DNA of 64,000 nucleotides from Streptomyces gilvus (GTDB lineage Bacteria > Actinomycetota > Actinomycetes > Streptomycetales > Streptomycetaceae): the NCBI RefSeq assembly GCF_022513565.1, contig NZ_JAKWBE010000021.1, positions 1-64,000 on the forward strand, given 5' to 3'. How positions within the stretch are numbered: the stretch's first letter is position 1; the number at the start of each line of letters is the position of its first letter. The position numbers and the translations under genes were made by a program. This document shows, piece after piece, positions 34,498 to 43,480 of the stretch. Under the pieces are notes generated by a model, which was given only the letters and a program-made list of their open reading frames with translations, did no database searches and was not told the DNA's origin.

Positions 34498-35403
34498 TCA
34501 GAGCCGCCCGGAGGGGCGACCGGCCGGCGCGGCGCCGTACAGTTGCGGCAGGCCCTCGACCAGTTCCTCGGCCGTCACCGCTCCGCCCGTCCTGGCGCGA
34601 TGGGTGCTGGTGATGGACCAGGTCTGCATCCGGTTGACCGTGTTGCCGTCCACCCTGAGGACCTGCCCGGTCAACCAGCCGGCCTCGTCGGAGGCGAGGT
34701 AGACGACCACGCCCGAGGCGTTGGCGGGGTCCAACGGGTCGAAGCCGTTCTCGCTGGACGTGCCGCCCTGCAGCATGTCGGCCGTCATACGGGTGGCCGC
34801 GATGGGGGAGATGGCGTTGACGGTGACGCCGTAGCGGCGCATCTCCATGGCGGCGATCGTGGTCAGGTTGGCGATGCCGGCCTTGGCCGCGCCGTAGTTG
34901 GACTGCCCGACCTGGCCGAACAGGCCTGTTCCCGAGGTGGTGTTGATGATGCGGCCGGCGACCTGCTCACCGCGCTTGGAAGCCTCGCGCCAGTAGGCAC
35001 AGGCATGACGGGTGAGTCCGAAAGTGCCCTTCAGGTGCACAGCGATCACGGCGTCGAACTCGGCCTCGGACATCGAGAAGATCATGCGGTCGCGCAGGAT
35101 GCCCGCGTTGTTGACCACGATGTCCAGCCGGCCGAATTCGGCGACCGTGTCGGTGACCAGAGCCTCGGTCGCCTGCCAGTCCGCCACCGAACTGCCGTTG
35201 GCGACGGCGCGTCCGCCGAGCTTGGTGATCTCGGCGACCACTTCGTCCGCCGGGGACTCCCCGGCCTGCTCACCGTGCAGACCGGCACCGAGATCGTTCA
35301 CGACGACGGCGGCACCCGCTTCGGCGAGCGCCAGGCAGTGCGCCCGGCCCAAACCGCGGCCGCCTCCAGTGACGATGGCTACCTTGCCGTCCAATAGCCC
35401 CAC
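34498..35403 (-). CDS. SDR family oxidoreductase, HSD17B4-like (3-hydroxyacyl-CoA dehydrogenase type)
   Basis: A 301-residue short-chain dehydrogenase with cofactor motif VTGGGRGLGRAH, NNAG, catalytic Ser in INTTSGTGLFG and YxxxK in SNYGAAKAG. The NDLGAGLHGEQ insert after strand 2 is typical of the peroxisomal multifunctional enzyme type 2 dehydrogenase domain. It is therefore a good candidate 3-hydroxyacyl-CoA dehydrogenase. GTG 35403 is chosen because GAGGAG lies 7 bases upstream; an ATG at 35424 is possible but has no ribosome site. Alone on the minus strand, with an AT-rich element 37 bases upstream. Confidence 0.87.
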   Translation of the reverse strand: MGLLDGKVAIVTGGGRGLGRAHCLALAEAGAAVVVNDLGAGLHGEQAGESPADEVVAEITKLGGRAVANGSSVADWQATEALVTDTVAEFGRLDIVVNNAGILRDRMIFSMSEAEFDAVIAVHLKGTFGLTRHACAYWREASKRGEQVAGRIINTTSGTGLFGQVGQSNYGAAKAGIANLTTIAAMEMRRYGVTVNAISPIAATRMTADMLQGGTSSENGFDPLDPANASGVVVYLASDEAGWLTGQVLRVDGNTVNRMQTWSITSTHRARTGGAVTAEELVEGLPQLYGAAPAGRPSGRL

Positions 35404-35977
35404 GACACGTCTCCTCTTGTTCATGGTCGAGTCCAGCGTCAACTAAATGCTTAATTATCTTACTGTATCGAGGGCTAGTCGAGGTGGAGCGCCTCCGGTC
35501 CGGGCGGCTCGGCCGCCCTTGGCGGAGCCTGCGTGGCGAGGAGGTGAAGGAAGGGGTTTATCTTGCATCATTTTTCTAAATGAGTTATCTATATCTCATG
35601 ACCCCGACAAGTGCCCTGGCTCGGTCGGCAACCCTGCATGGGTGTGGGACGATGACGTCTGGTGCGACGCAGAGTCAGGCATGGGCGCGCCGGACGTGAT
35701 CGCCTCGCGTGTCCGCATCGCGTCGGCAGCGGTCGATGAGTGCCGCACGCCCGCCGGGCCGGTGCCGCTGGAGGGCCAACGGTGGACGGGCAGCGGATGA
35801 TGCCCCACGCGAGCCGCAACGGCGCGGCTGAACCTCGCCCGAGCGAGCGGGTGGTGTCGTGATGCGGCCCCCTGCCCATCACCTTGGCGGCGTCCCCGGC
35901 GAACGGCTGTCCTTCGTCTCCCTGGTCGTCGTCGAGCCGGCGATGACCTACCCGTCAGAAACACGGAAGGAGGACGG
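35404..35977. promoter_or_regulatory. Divergent promoter region with two AT-rich elements
   Basis: A 574-base gap between the SDR gene and the thioesterase operon. One element, CAACTAAATGCTTAATTATC, lies at 35440-35459. A second, TTCTAAATGAGT, is at 35574-35585 and overlaps an ATGAG-N10-CTCAT dyad (35580-35599). The remaining 380 bases before the thioesterase show no recognisable gene. They may be a long leader or degraded sequence. Confidence 0.5.
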
Positions 35978-36481
35978 ATGACCGTGACGAGACCAGCCCC
36001 GCTCAGCGAGCAGGAGCAACGCGATTTGCGCACGTGGTTCCGTGAGCACTGGGAGCGCGGAGTCGCGTTCAACTGGGACTGTGGCATGCGAGTGCGGCGC
36101 TGGGACCCCGACGGGGTCGAAATGGCGCTCCCGTACTCCGAACGTCTGACCGCCCACGATGGTGTCTTCCACGGAGGTCTTATCTCCGCCCTGATCGACA
36201 CCGCCGGGGGCGGTGCCGTCATGGCCGGACACGACTTCGCCAAGGGCAGCCGGCTCAGCACGGTGTCCCTGTCCGTGCAGTATCTGGCCCCGGCGCTGGC
36301 CCCCGAGGTGGTCGCCCACGCCCGCTGCGTGCGGCGTGGAGGGCGCGTTCACTTCAGTGAGGTCGAGGTCCGGACAGCCGACGGGTCCGCGTGCGCCCGC
36401 GGCCAGGTCGTGGTCAGCGTATCCGGTCAGCGGAGCGGTGTGCTGACACCGATCCCCGAGTCGCACCACAAGGGGGCCTGA
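35978..36481 (+). CDS. PaaI-type hotdog thioesterase
   Basis: A 167-residue hotdog-fold protein. The conserved segment HDGVFHGGLISALIDTAGGG resembles the PaaI/4HBT active site with its HGG-type loop, and SLSVQYLAPAL follows. It probably hydrolyses acyl-CoAs, releasing CoA or clearing dead-end intermediates. GGAAGGAGG gives the start at 35978. Its stop overlaps the next ATG (TGATG). First gene of a four-gene operon with enoyl-CoA hydratase, TesB and an acyl-CoA ligase. Confidence 0.8.
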   Translation: MTVTRPAPLSEQEQRDLRTWFREHWERGVAFNWDCGMRVRRWDPDGVEMALPYSERLTAHDGVFHGGLISALIDTAGGGAVMAGHDFAKGSRLSTVSLSVQYLAPALAPEVVAHARCVRRGGRVHFSEVEVRTADGSACARGQVVVSVSGQRSGVLTPIPESHHKGA

Positions 36482-37326
36482 TGTCTGAGCAAGCCGACAC
36501 CGATCTGGTGCTGTGCGACGTGGACGAGGACGGAGTCGCCACCCTCACGCTCAACCGGCCGGAACGCAAGAACGCGTGGAGCCTGGCCATGGAAAAGCGG
36601 TTCTTCGGACTGTTGGACGAAGTGGCGGCCGACCCGGACGTCCGTGTGGTGATCGTCACCGGGTCGGGCAGGGCGTTCTGCCCCGGCATGGACGTGCAGC
36701 GACTGGAGCAGGACTCGCAGCCCGGGCAGAGCATCAACTTCGAGGGCCGCCCCCCGATGTACAGCCGGCGGCTGATCCCCAAGCCGTTGATCGCCGCCAT
36801 CAACGGCGCGTGCGCGGGCATCGGGCTCATCCAGGCGCTGATCTGCGACGTGCGGTTCGCGGCCCGCGGGGCCCGGTTCTCCACCGCGTTCACGCGGCGC
36901 GGTCTTTCGGGTGAGTACAACCTGCCCTACGTGCTGCCCCGGATCATCGGCCTGGAGAACGCCCTCGACCTGCTGCTGTCGGCACGGACCTTCGACGCCG
37001 ACGAGGCCAAGGCCCTCGGGCTGGTCAGCCGGGTTGTAGAGCCCGAGGAACTCATGGACGCCGTCCGTGCCTACGCCCGCGACATCGCCCGCAACTGCTC
37101 CCCCCGCGCGATGGCCGTGGTCCGGCGACAGGTGTACGGCGACCTCGACCGGGACTTCGACACCGCACTGGCGCGCAGCTACTCGGCGATGCAGTACTTC
37201 GCGGGTTCCCCGGACTTCAAGGAGGGCGTGGAGAGCTTCACCGAGAAGCGCCCACCCAAGTTCGAGGGGCTCCCCCCGGACTTCGACCCCGAGGACGCCA
37301 CCCGCAATTCTTTCCTGCCCGGATGA
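36481..37326 (+). CDS. Enoyl-CoA hydratase/isomerase family protein
   Basis: A 281-residue crotonase-fold enzyme. LTLNRPERKNAWSLAM, the oxyanion segment SGRAFCPGMDVQRL and INGACAGIGLIQALICDVRF are clear. The usual catalytic Glu pair is not fully kept (SGEYNLPYVLPRIIG has Glu at the first position). It is closely similar to the hydratase at 63032, its likely paralogue (shared SFCPGMD/AFCPGMD, NGACAGIG, CSPxAM). Hydration of a 2-enoyl-CoA is the default prediction. Translationally coupled at both ends. Confidence 0.87.
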   Translation: MSEQADTDLVLCDVDEDGVATLTLNRPERKNAWSLAMEKRFFGLLDEVAADPDVRVVIVTGSGRAFCPGMDVQRLEQDSQPGQSINFEGRPPMYSRRLIPKPLIAAINGACAGIGLIQALICDVRFAARGARFSTAFTRRGLSGEYNLPYVLPRIIGLENALDLLLSARTFDADEAKALGLVSRVVEPEELMDAVRAYARDIARNCSPRAMAVVRRQVYGDLDRDFDTALARSYSAMQYFAGSPDFKEGVESFTEKRPPKFEGLPPDFDPEDATRNSFLPG

Positions 37327-38255
37327 ACGCCCAAAGGACGAACGTGACCACTGTGAACGGTCCTTCGGTATCACCCGTGAGCACCGACAAGAGGCCTGAG
37401 CGGGAGGACGGAGTGTGGCAGGACCTGCGGGCCTTGCTGACGCTGGAGCGCACCGGGCCGGACACCTTCCGGGCGCCGAAGACGCTGACCACGCACGGAA
37501 CGCTGTACGGCGGTCTCGTCGCCGCCCTGGCTGTTCTCGCCGCCGGTCAGACCGGCGGGCCCGGGCAGCTTCCGCACTCGCTGCATGCCTACTTCCTGCG
37601 GACAGCGACAGATCACCCCTTCCTGGACATCGACGTACGCCGCGTGCGCGATGGTCGTTCCTTCGCCGTCCGCGAGGTGGACGTGCACCAGGGAGGGCGG
37701 ACCATCTTCAGCATGACCACTTCTCTGCACAGCTCCGAAGCCGGGGACGACTGGCACGCGGAGGTGCGCCGGTCCGAGCCCGGCACGGTGGTCCGGACGC
37801 GGCCGACCCAGCAGTTGATGGACGTGGGGTGGCCCTTCGAGGTGCGGCACTTCGCCACTCCTCGCTCCGACGGGTTCGTCCCCCTGCATCCGTTCTGGTT
37901 GCGCCATCGCCGAGCCACCCCCGACGATCCGCTGTGGCAGATCGCCGCGCTGACCTTCATCTCCGATCTCGGGGTCGTCATGGACGCCCGCCCGCCGGGC
38001 TCGGCGCTGCCGCACGACGTCCACGGCGTCAGCCTGGACCACACGGTCTGGTTCCACCGGCCCGCGCGGGTGGACGAGTGGCTGCTGATGGAGACCGATC
38101 CGCTGAACAGCGGTGGAGGCCGGGCTCTGGGCCACACGCGCATCAGTGACCGAAGCGGACGCCTTGTCGCGACGGTGGTCCAGGAGGGGCTGCACCGCAG
38201 CTCCCACAGACTCGCACCTGCCTCTGTGCCGGAGGAAGGCGTTGATCGAAGCTGA
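37323..38255 (+). CDS. Acyl-CoA thioesterase II (TesB family)
   Basis: A 310-residue double-hotdog thioesterase. FRAPKTLTTHGTLYGGLVAA is the N-terminal hotdog; SLHAYFLRTATDHPFLDIDV, HPFWLRHRRATPDDPLWQIA and LDHTVWFHRPARVDEWLLME follow the TesB pattern. The likely catalytic Asp, Ser/Thr and Gln lie in the C-terminal hotdog (FISDLGVV). It hydrolyses a broad range of acyl-CoAs. ATG overlaps the hydratase stop (ATGA), and its own end overlaps the next ligase start by 14 bases. Confidence 0.88.
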   Translation: MNAQRTNVTTVNGPSVSPVSTDKRPEREDGVWQDLRALLTLERTGPDTFRAPKTLTTHGTLYGGLVAALAVLAAGQTGGPGQLPHSLHAYFLRTATDHPFLDIDVRRVRDGRSFAVREVDVHQGGRTIFSMTTSLHSSEAGDDWHAEVRRSEPGTVVRTRPTQQLMDVGWPFEVRHFATPRSDGFVPLHPFWLRHRRATPDDPLWQIAALTFISDLGVVMDARPPGSALPHDVHGVSLDHTVWFHRPARVDEWLLMETDPLNSGGGRALGHTRISDRSGRLVATVVQEGLHRSSHRLAPASVPEEGVDRS

Positions 38256-39708
38256 ACGCGCGGCGCCGGCGGTGAGCCCGCGCGAGGCCACCTGGTCGGA
38301 GATGGTGACCGCGGCTTACGATCATGACCGGCCCGCCGCTGTGTTCGGTGACGTGAGCTGGAGCGGTCGCGAACTGCTGGATCGCGCCGCGGGCGCCGCC
38401 GCTTGGCTGGACTCGCTCGACCTGCCCGAGGGGGCGGCTGTCCCCGCCCTGGTCGCGTCGTCGCCCGAGGCCCTCGCGCTGGTGATCGGCGGCGCGGGCG
38501 CCGGCCATCCGATCGCCCCCCTCGGGGTGCGGATGACGGGGAGCGAGATCGCCGGCGTGGTCCGTGGACTCACATCCCCGGTGGTGGTCGCCCAGCCGGA
38601 GTTCTCCGCGCTGGGACGCGAGGTGGCTCATCGGACCGGCCGTCGGCCGGTGCCCGTCCCGTCGTTCGAGCCGGGGGAGCGGCCGCTGTCCGCCGGCCCG
38701 CAGGACACCGCGGTCGTGCTGCACACCTCCGGCACCACGGGCGTGCCCAAGGCCGTGACCCTGCCTCAGTGGCGTCTGGCAGCCCGAGCGAGGGTCAACG
38801 GCGCTCTCTGTGACATCGATCCGGACAGCGTCTACGGGGGGAGCGCTCCTTTCCATCACATCTCAGGCCTGGGGAACGTCGCGGTCGCGCTGGGCGCCGG
38901 CGCCCGCATGACGGGGATCCCGAAGTTCACCGTCGAGGGCTGGCGTCTTCTGTGCGCGAGGGGCGTCACGCACACCACCGTGGTGCCCTCCATGCTGGAG
39001 AAGCTCCTGGCCGCCGGTCAGCTCGGCCCCGCTCGCTGGCGGGTTCTGCAGTACGGTGGCGCCCCCATCCGGCCGGAAACCCTGCGGGCGACGTACGCCG
39101 CGGTGCCCGGGGTCCGCATGCTCAACATGTTCGGACAGACCGAGGGCTCACCGATCTCGGTACTCACACCCGAGGACCATCGTGCGGCGGTGGCCGGGCA
39201 GGAAGAACTGCTGCGCTCGGTCGGCCGTGCCGCTCCTGGCGTCGAACTGCGCATCGACCGGCCCGGCGCCGACGGAGTGGGTGAGGTGCACGCCCGGGGG
39301 GACCATCTGTTCCAGGTGGATACCGAGGGCTGGCTGCACAGCGGCGACCTGGGCAGAATCGCCCCGGACGGCTACGTGTACCTGTCCGGTCGCCAGAGCG
39401 ACATGATCATCCGCGGCGGTGAGAACGTCCACCCGCAGGAGGTGGAGACGCTTCTCGCCACGCATCCCGAAGTGGCCGACGCGGCGGTGGTCGGCGTGCC
39501 GGACGACCGACTCGGCCAGACGGTCGCCGCCTTCGTCGTCCCGGCGGACCCGAGCGCACCGCCAGAGTCCGAGCGGTTGCGAACCTACGTCCGCGCCGAG
39601 CTGTCCGGCTTCAAAGTGCCCGCACACTGGCACATCGTCACCGAACTGCCGCGCAACGCCAACGGTAAGGTCCTGCGTCAGGTGCTGCGGGACAGCGTGT
39701 CTCAGTAG
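38242..39708 (+). CDS. Acyl-CoA synthetase (AMP-binding, ANL superfamily)
   Basis: A 488-residue ligase with P-loop LHTSGTTGVPKAVTL, adenine motif LNMFGQTEGS, hinge HSGDLGRIAPDGYVYLSGR and the C-terminal lysine in PRNANGKVLRQ. It activates a carboxylic acid to the CoA thioester with ATP. A TTG start at 38242 is proposed because GGAGGAAGG lies just before it and the N terminus starts there. It overlaps the tesB end by 14 bases. Two strong hairpins follow the stop. The substrate is unknown, probably the entry acid of the pathway or a side-chain acid. Confidence 0.85.
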   Translation: MIEAERAAPAVSPREATWSEMVTAAYDHDRPAAVFGDVSWSGRELLDRAAGAAAWLDSLDLPEGAAVPALVASSPEALALVIGGAGAGHPIAPLGVRMTGSEIAGVVRGLTSPVVVAQPEFSALGREVAHRTGRRPVPVPSFEPGERPLSAGPQDTAVVLHTSGTTGVPKAVTLPQWRLAARARVNGALCDIDPDSVYGGSAPFHHISGLGNVAVALGAGARMTGIPKFTVEGWRLLCARGVTHTTVVPSMLEKLLAAGQLGPARWRVLQYGGAPIRPETLRATYAAVPGVRMLNMFGQTEGSPISVLTPEDHRAAVAGQEELLRSVGRAAPGVELRIDRPGADGVGEVHARGDHLFQVDTEGWLHSGDLGRIAPDGYVYLSGRQSDMIIRGGENVHPQEVETLLATHPEVADAAVVGVPDDRLGQTVAAFVVPADPSAPPESERLRTYVRAELSGFKVPAHWHIVTELPRNANGKVLRQVLRDSVSQ

Positions 39709-39728
39709 CCTGACCGACCTACGCGAAC

Positions 39729-39838
39729 ACGGCTCCTTCGGCGTCGGCGGACGCCGCAGGAGCCGTACGTCTGCGCCTTCAGCGCTGCGTCCTGCACGGG
39801 CTGGTCCGGGCCCGTCCTGCGACGACGGACGGGCCCGG
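39729..39838. terminator. Two back-to-back hairpin terminators
   Basis: First hairpin: ACGGCTCCT (39729-39737) pairs with AGGAGCCGT (39758-39766), with an inner GGCGTC/GACGCC stem. Second: CCGGGCCCGTCC (39806-39817) pairs perfectly with GGACGGGCCCGG (39827-39838). They sit between the convergent ligase (ends 39708) and acyl-CoA dehydrogenase (ends 39848), and each could serve one strand. Confidence 0.8.
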
Positions 39839-39847
39839 ACACGGGGG

Positions 39848-40984
39848 TCAGATCCCAAGCCGTTCCAGCAGACGCTCGCGGGACGCGGACGGCCCTCCGA
39901 GCAGCAGCTGCGACGACTTGGCCCGGCGGAAGTACAGGTGCGCGAAGTGCTCCCACGTGAAGCCGATGCCTCCGTGCACCTGGATGTTCTCCGACGCGGC
40001 GAACATGTACGCGCGGGAACACGTCATGTGGGCGGCGGCGGCCGCGACCGGGAAGCCGTCGTCCCCCAGGTCGGCGAGCCGCGCCGACTCCCGTGCGGCG
40101 GCCTGAGCGAGTTCCACCTGGACCAGGATGTCCGCGCACTTGTGCTTGACCGCCTGGAAGCTGCCGATCGGGCGGCCGAACTGGACCCGCGTGCCGGCGT
40201 ATTCCGTGCTGCTTTCGAGGCACCGCGCCGCGCCGCCGGCCTGCTCGGCGGCCAGTCCCACGGCCGTCAGGTCGAGGACGCGCGCCAGCAGCGGGCCTCC
40301 CGCGCCTTCGGTGCCCACCAGTGTGGCGGGAGTGCCGTCCAGACGAAGCCGGGCCATGGCCCTGGTCGCGTCCAGCGTCTCCATCGGCTCCGCCGTGAGA
40401 TCCGGCGCCCCGCGGTCGACCGTGAAGAGGGACGGCCCGGCCGTCGTGCGCGCCATCACCAGCAGCAGGTCGGCCGACGCGCCGTCGATGACGAAGGACT
40501 TGGTGCCGGTCAGCTCCCACTCGCCGGAGCCGTCCTCGCCGCGACGGACGGCCCTGGTGGTGATCTCCTCCGGATCCCAGGCGCCGGTCCGCTCGGCGAC
40601 CGCGAGCGCGGCCGTCGTCGTCCCCGCCGCGATCCCCGGAAGGTGGCGGGCGCACGCGTCGGTGTCGCCCGAGGCCAGCAGCGCCTGCGCGCCGAGCACC
40701 ACGGTCGCGAAGAACGGCGAGCAGGCCAGCGCGCGACCCATCTCCTCCAGCACCACGCCGAGGGCGGCCTGGCCGAAGCCGTCGCCGCCGTACGCCTCCG
40801 GGATCGCGAGCCCCGGCAGGCGGAGCTGGTCCGCCATCTGGGCCCAGACCTGGGGGTCGTAGCGGGATTCGCTCTCCATCACCTTGCGGACCGCGTCCTC
40901 GGGTGACTTGGACTCGAGGAAGGAGCGCACGGTGGAGCGCAGTTCGTCCAGCTCCGCGTCGGAGAGTTCCACGACGTCGCTCAT
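39848..40984 (-). CDS. Acyl-CoA dehydrogenase, small subunit of pair 1
   Basis: A 378-residue acyl-CoA dehydrogenase-fold protein. AIPEAYGGDGFGQAALGVVL, FGRPIGSFQAVKHKCADILV and IQVHGGIGFTWEHFAHLYFR are as in the smaller partner of actinobacterial alpha2beta2 FadE enzymes. Its ATG overlaps the stop of the 435-residue partner, so the two are coupled. In known steroid FadE pairs FAD sites and catalytic base are shared across subunits. The two may work only as a heterotetramer. Last gene of the DUF35-Ltp-FadE-FadE operon. Confidence 0.87.
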   Translation of the reverse strand: MSDVVELSDAELDELRSTVRSFLESKSPEDAVRKVMESESRYDPQVWAQMADQLRLPGLAIPEAYGGDGFGQAALGVVLEEMGRALACSPFFATVVLGAQALLASGDTDACARHLPGIAAGTTTAALAVAERTGAWDPEEITTRAVRRGEDGSGEWELTGTKSFVIDGASADLLLVMARTTAGPSLFTVDRGAPDLTAEPMETLDATRAMARLRLDGTPATLVGTEGAGGPLLARVLDLTAVGLAAEQAGGAARCLESSTEYAGTRVQFGRPIGSFQAVKHKCADILVQVELAQAAARESARLADLGDDGFPVAAAAAHMTCSRAYMFAASENIQVHGGIGFTWEHFAHLYFRRAKSSQLLLGGPSASRERLLERLGI

Positions 40985-42288
40985 GCCTTGTCCTTCCCCG
41001 TGCCGGAACGGCGCAGCTCACGGAACGGGGACTTGGTGTCGATGCCCGGTTCCTTGGGAAGACCGAGCACACGCTCGGCGAGGATGTTCTTCATGATCTC
41101 TTCGGTTCCTCCGAGGATGCGCAGGGCGGGCGTGGCCAGCAGCAGCTCCGACCACGCGTAGGTGCCCCAGTCACCGGAGTCGGCGATCGCGCGCGGCCCG
41201 AACACATCGGTGACGAGATGCGCGGCCCGGGTGAGGTTCTGGCCGTACATCAGCTTGGACACCGACATCTCCGGGCCGGGGGCCACGCCGGCGCGCATCC
41301 CTCGTTTCGCCCGCGAGTTGAGGTGTTCGGTGGCCATCACGTCCGCCAGCAGCTCGGCCAGCCGGGACCGGACCGCGCCGTCGTCCACGGTTCCCGAGGC
41401 CCGCAGCACCGCCGCCAGCCGCTGCGGCGACAGCGCGGCGGCGGCCGGTCCTCCGTCGTCGCCGCCGACGGTGGCGCGCTCGTTCATGAGCGTGGTGAGC
41501 GCCACCGTCCAGCCGCCGTCGACCTCGCCGAGCCGGTGATCGTCCGGCACCCGCACCTCGTTGAGGAACACCTCGTTGAAGTCGGCGCCGCCGGACATCT
41601 GGCGCAGCGGGCGCACCTCGACTCCGGGAAGGGTCATGTCGACCAGGAACGCGGTGATGCCCTTGTGCTTGGGGGCATCGGGATTGGTGCGGGTCAGGGC
41701 CACGCCGATCCGGCTGTGATGGGCCACCGAGGTCCACACCTTCTGGCCGTCGAGGATCCACGTGGATCCGTCCCGTACCGCACGGGTGCGCACGCTTGCC
41801 AGGTCGGAGCCCGCCTCGGGCTCGCTGAACAGCTGGCAGGCGATGGCGTCTCCCCGGTACATCTCGGGCAGCCAGCGGTCCTTGATGTGCGGCTGGGCGT
41901 GCGCCAGGATCGTCGGCCCGATCATGCCGAGGCCGACGACGCTGAGGACACCGGTGTCCGGTACGTCGTACTCCGACTCGATGGCGTTGTAGACCATCTC
42001 GTGGGTCGGGGAGAGCCCCCGGCCCCCGTACTCCTCGGGACCGCTGATCCAGCCGAAGCCGTTCTCGTAGCGGGTGCGCTGCCAGTCGCGGGCCTGCTGG
42101 ATCTTCTGCTTCTCCACCTCGGGCGTGTCCGAGCTGAAGTACGCCATCCGGTCGTCACCCGCACCCCAGACGAAGCCGCTTCCTTCGTCCTCGCCCCTGG
42201 CAGTCGGCGCGTGGGCGTCGAGGAAGGCGCGGACCTCGGCCGTGAACGCCGACAGGTCGCCGACGCCGCCCTCCGTGTCGTGGGCCAT
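40981..42288 (-). CDS. Acyl-CoA dehydrogenase, large subunit of pair 1
   Basis: A 435-residue acyl-CoA dehydrogenase with an N-terminal extension rich in acidic residues. It contains LFSEPEAGSDLASVRTRAV, IGVALTRTNPDAPKHKGITA and the C-terminal FAD segment ILGGTEEIMKNILAERVLGL. At the usual C-terminal base position (xEGT) it has Gly, as in one subunit of heteromeric FadE proteins. AAGGAG before ATG 42288. Starts 43 bases after the Ltp-like gene and overlaps the next dehydrogenase by ATGA. Confidence 0.87.
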   Translation of the reverse strand: MAHDTEGGVGDLSAFTAEVRAFLDAHAPTARGEDEGSGFVWGAGDDRMAYFSSDTPEVEKQKIQQARDWQRTRYENGFGWISGPEEYGGRGLSPTHEMVYNAIESEYDVPDTGVLSVVGLGMIGPTILAHAQPHIKDRWLPEMYRGDAIACQLFSEPEAGSDLASVRTRAVRDGSTWILDGQKVWTSVAHHSRIGVALTRTNPDAPKHKGITAFLVDMTLPGVEVRPLRQMSGGADFNEVFLNEVRVPDDHRLGEVDGGWTVALTTLMNERATVGGDDGGPAAAALSPQRLAAVLRASGTVDDGAVRSRLAELLADVMATEHLNSRAKRGMRAGVAPGPEMSVSKLMYGQNLTRAAHLVTDVFGPRAIADSGDWGTYAWSELLLATPALRILGGTEEIMKNILAERVLGLPKEPGIDTKSPFRELRRSGTGKDKA

Positions 42289-42331
42289 CGATATCGCTCC
42301 TTGGAGGTCTCGTCTACCGCGTGCGGGCAGG

Positions 42332-43480
42332 TCAGGTGGACAGGATGGTGACGGCGGAAACGCCGGGCATCCCGTAGAGGTGGGTGTAGCCGACCCGGGG
42401 TGAGCCGGGGACCTGCCGTGCGCCCGCGGTGCCGCGCAGCTGGTGCACGACCTCGTGGATCTGACGGAGCCCGGACGCGCCGATGGGCTCACCGTTGCCG
42501 ATCAGTCCGCCGTCGGTGTTGACGGGCAGCCGGCCACCGGGTTCGGTCGCCCCTTCGGCGATGAGGCGCTCCTGCTCGCCGTCCTTGCACAGCCCGTTCT
42601 CGGCCATGTGGATGATCTCCGAGCCGGCGTCAGTGTCCTGGAGCTGGGCGATCTGGACGTCCTCCGGGCCGATCCCGGCGGCCTCGTACGCGGCCAGGGA
42701 AGCGTCGACGGTGGGGCTCGGCGCGTTCTCCACGGTGGGCACCGCGAGGCTCTGCACCTCGAAGGCCCCGAGCCTGCGGCTGCGCAGGACGCTCGCCCGG
42801 ACCCGTACGGGAGTGGAGGTGTACTTGTGCGCCTGGTCGGCACGGCACAGCACGACGGCGGCCGCGCCTTCGTCCGGACCGCAGTACATGAACTGGCGCA
42901 GGGGGTAGTTGAGGACCGGTGAGGCGAGGATCTCCTCCTCGGTCAGCGCCTGGCGTCGCCACGCCTTCTCGTTGCCGGAGGCGTTGCGGAAGTTCTTGGC
43001 CGCGACCCGGGCCAGCGTCCGTTCTGTGATGCCGTGGTCGTGCATGTAGCGGTTGATCTTCATGCCGAAGAAGTGCGTCGTGAGCATCATGCCGGTCTGT
43101 GCGTACCAGTCGGGCAGGCCCGCCACCGAGGGGTCCGCCGCGAACGCGCCGCGCGGGTGCTTGTCCATGCCGATGGCGATGGTCAGATCGTGTTCCCCCG
43201 TCTCGATGGCCCTGGCGGCCAGCGAGACCGCGGTACCGGCGGTCGCGCAGCCGTTGAACACTCCGCGCAGCGGAATGCCCGTCAGACCGAGCCGGTCCAC
43301 GATGGCGTCCGGGTTGGAGACCTCCAGGCTGCCGACGTATCCACCCTGGACCTGGGGCCAGGTCACGCCCGCGTCCGCGAGCGCGAGCCGGACGGCCTCG
43401 GCACCCATGTCGATCGCCGACTTGCCGGGGAAACGCCCGAAGGGGTGCAGGCCCACGCCGATGATGACCGCTTCCATCAT
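42332..43480 (-). CDS. Thiolase-like lipid-transfer protein (SCPx/Ltp type)
   Basis: A 382-residue thiolase-fold protein. FNGCATAGTAVSLAARAIE contains the reactive Cys position, with GMDKHPRGAF, FMYCGPDEGAAAVVLCRADQ and C-terminal NTDGGLIGNGEPIGASGLRQ. Proteins of this type include Ltp2, a retro-aldolase that works with a DUF35 partner to shorten steroid side chains. Others are thiolases. Its start overlaps the DUF35 gene stop by ATGA, strongly implying a complex. True activity (aldolase or thiolase) cannot be told from sequence. Confidence 0.85.
   Translation of the reverse strand: MMEAVIIGVGLHPFGRFPGKSAIDMGAEAVRLALADAGVTWPQVQGGYVGSLEVSNPDAIVDRLGLTGIPLRGVFNGCATAGTAVSLAARAIETGEHDLTIAIGMDKHPRGAFAADPSVAGLPDWYAQTGMMLTTHFFGMKINRYMHDHGITERTLARVAAKNFRNASGNEKAWRRQALTEEEILASPVLNYPLRQFMYCGPDEGAAAVVLCRADQAHKYTSTPVRVRASVLRSRRLGAFEVQSLAVPTVENAPSPTVDASLAAYEAAGIGPEDVQIAQLQDTDAGSEIIHMAENGLCKDGEQERLIAEGATEPGGRLPVNTDGGLIGNGEPIGASGLRQIHEVVHQLRGTAGARQVPGSPRVGYTHLYGMPGVSAVTILST

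Noticed and set aside
35447..35800. 117-residue plus-strand open frame in the SDR/thioesterase gap
   Set aside because: No ribosome site, no family match; crosses the AT-rich regulatory elements.
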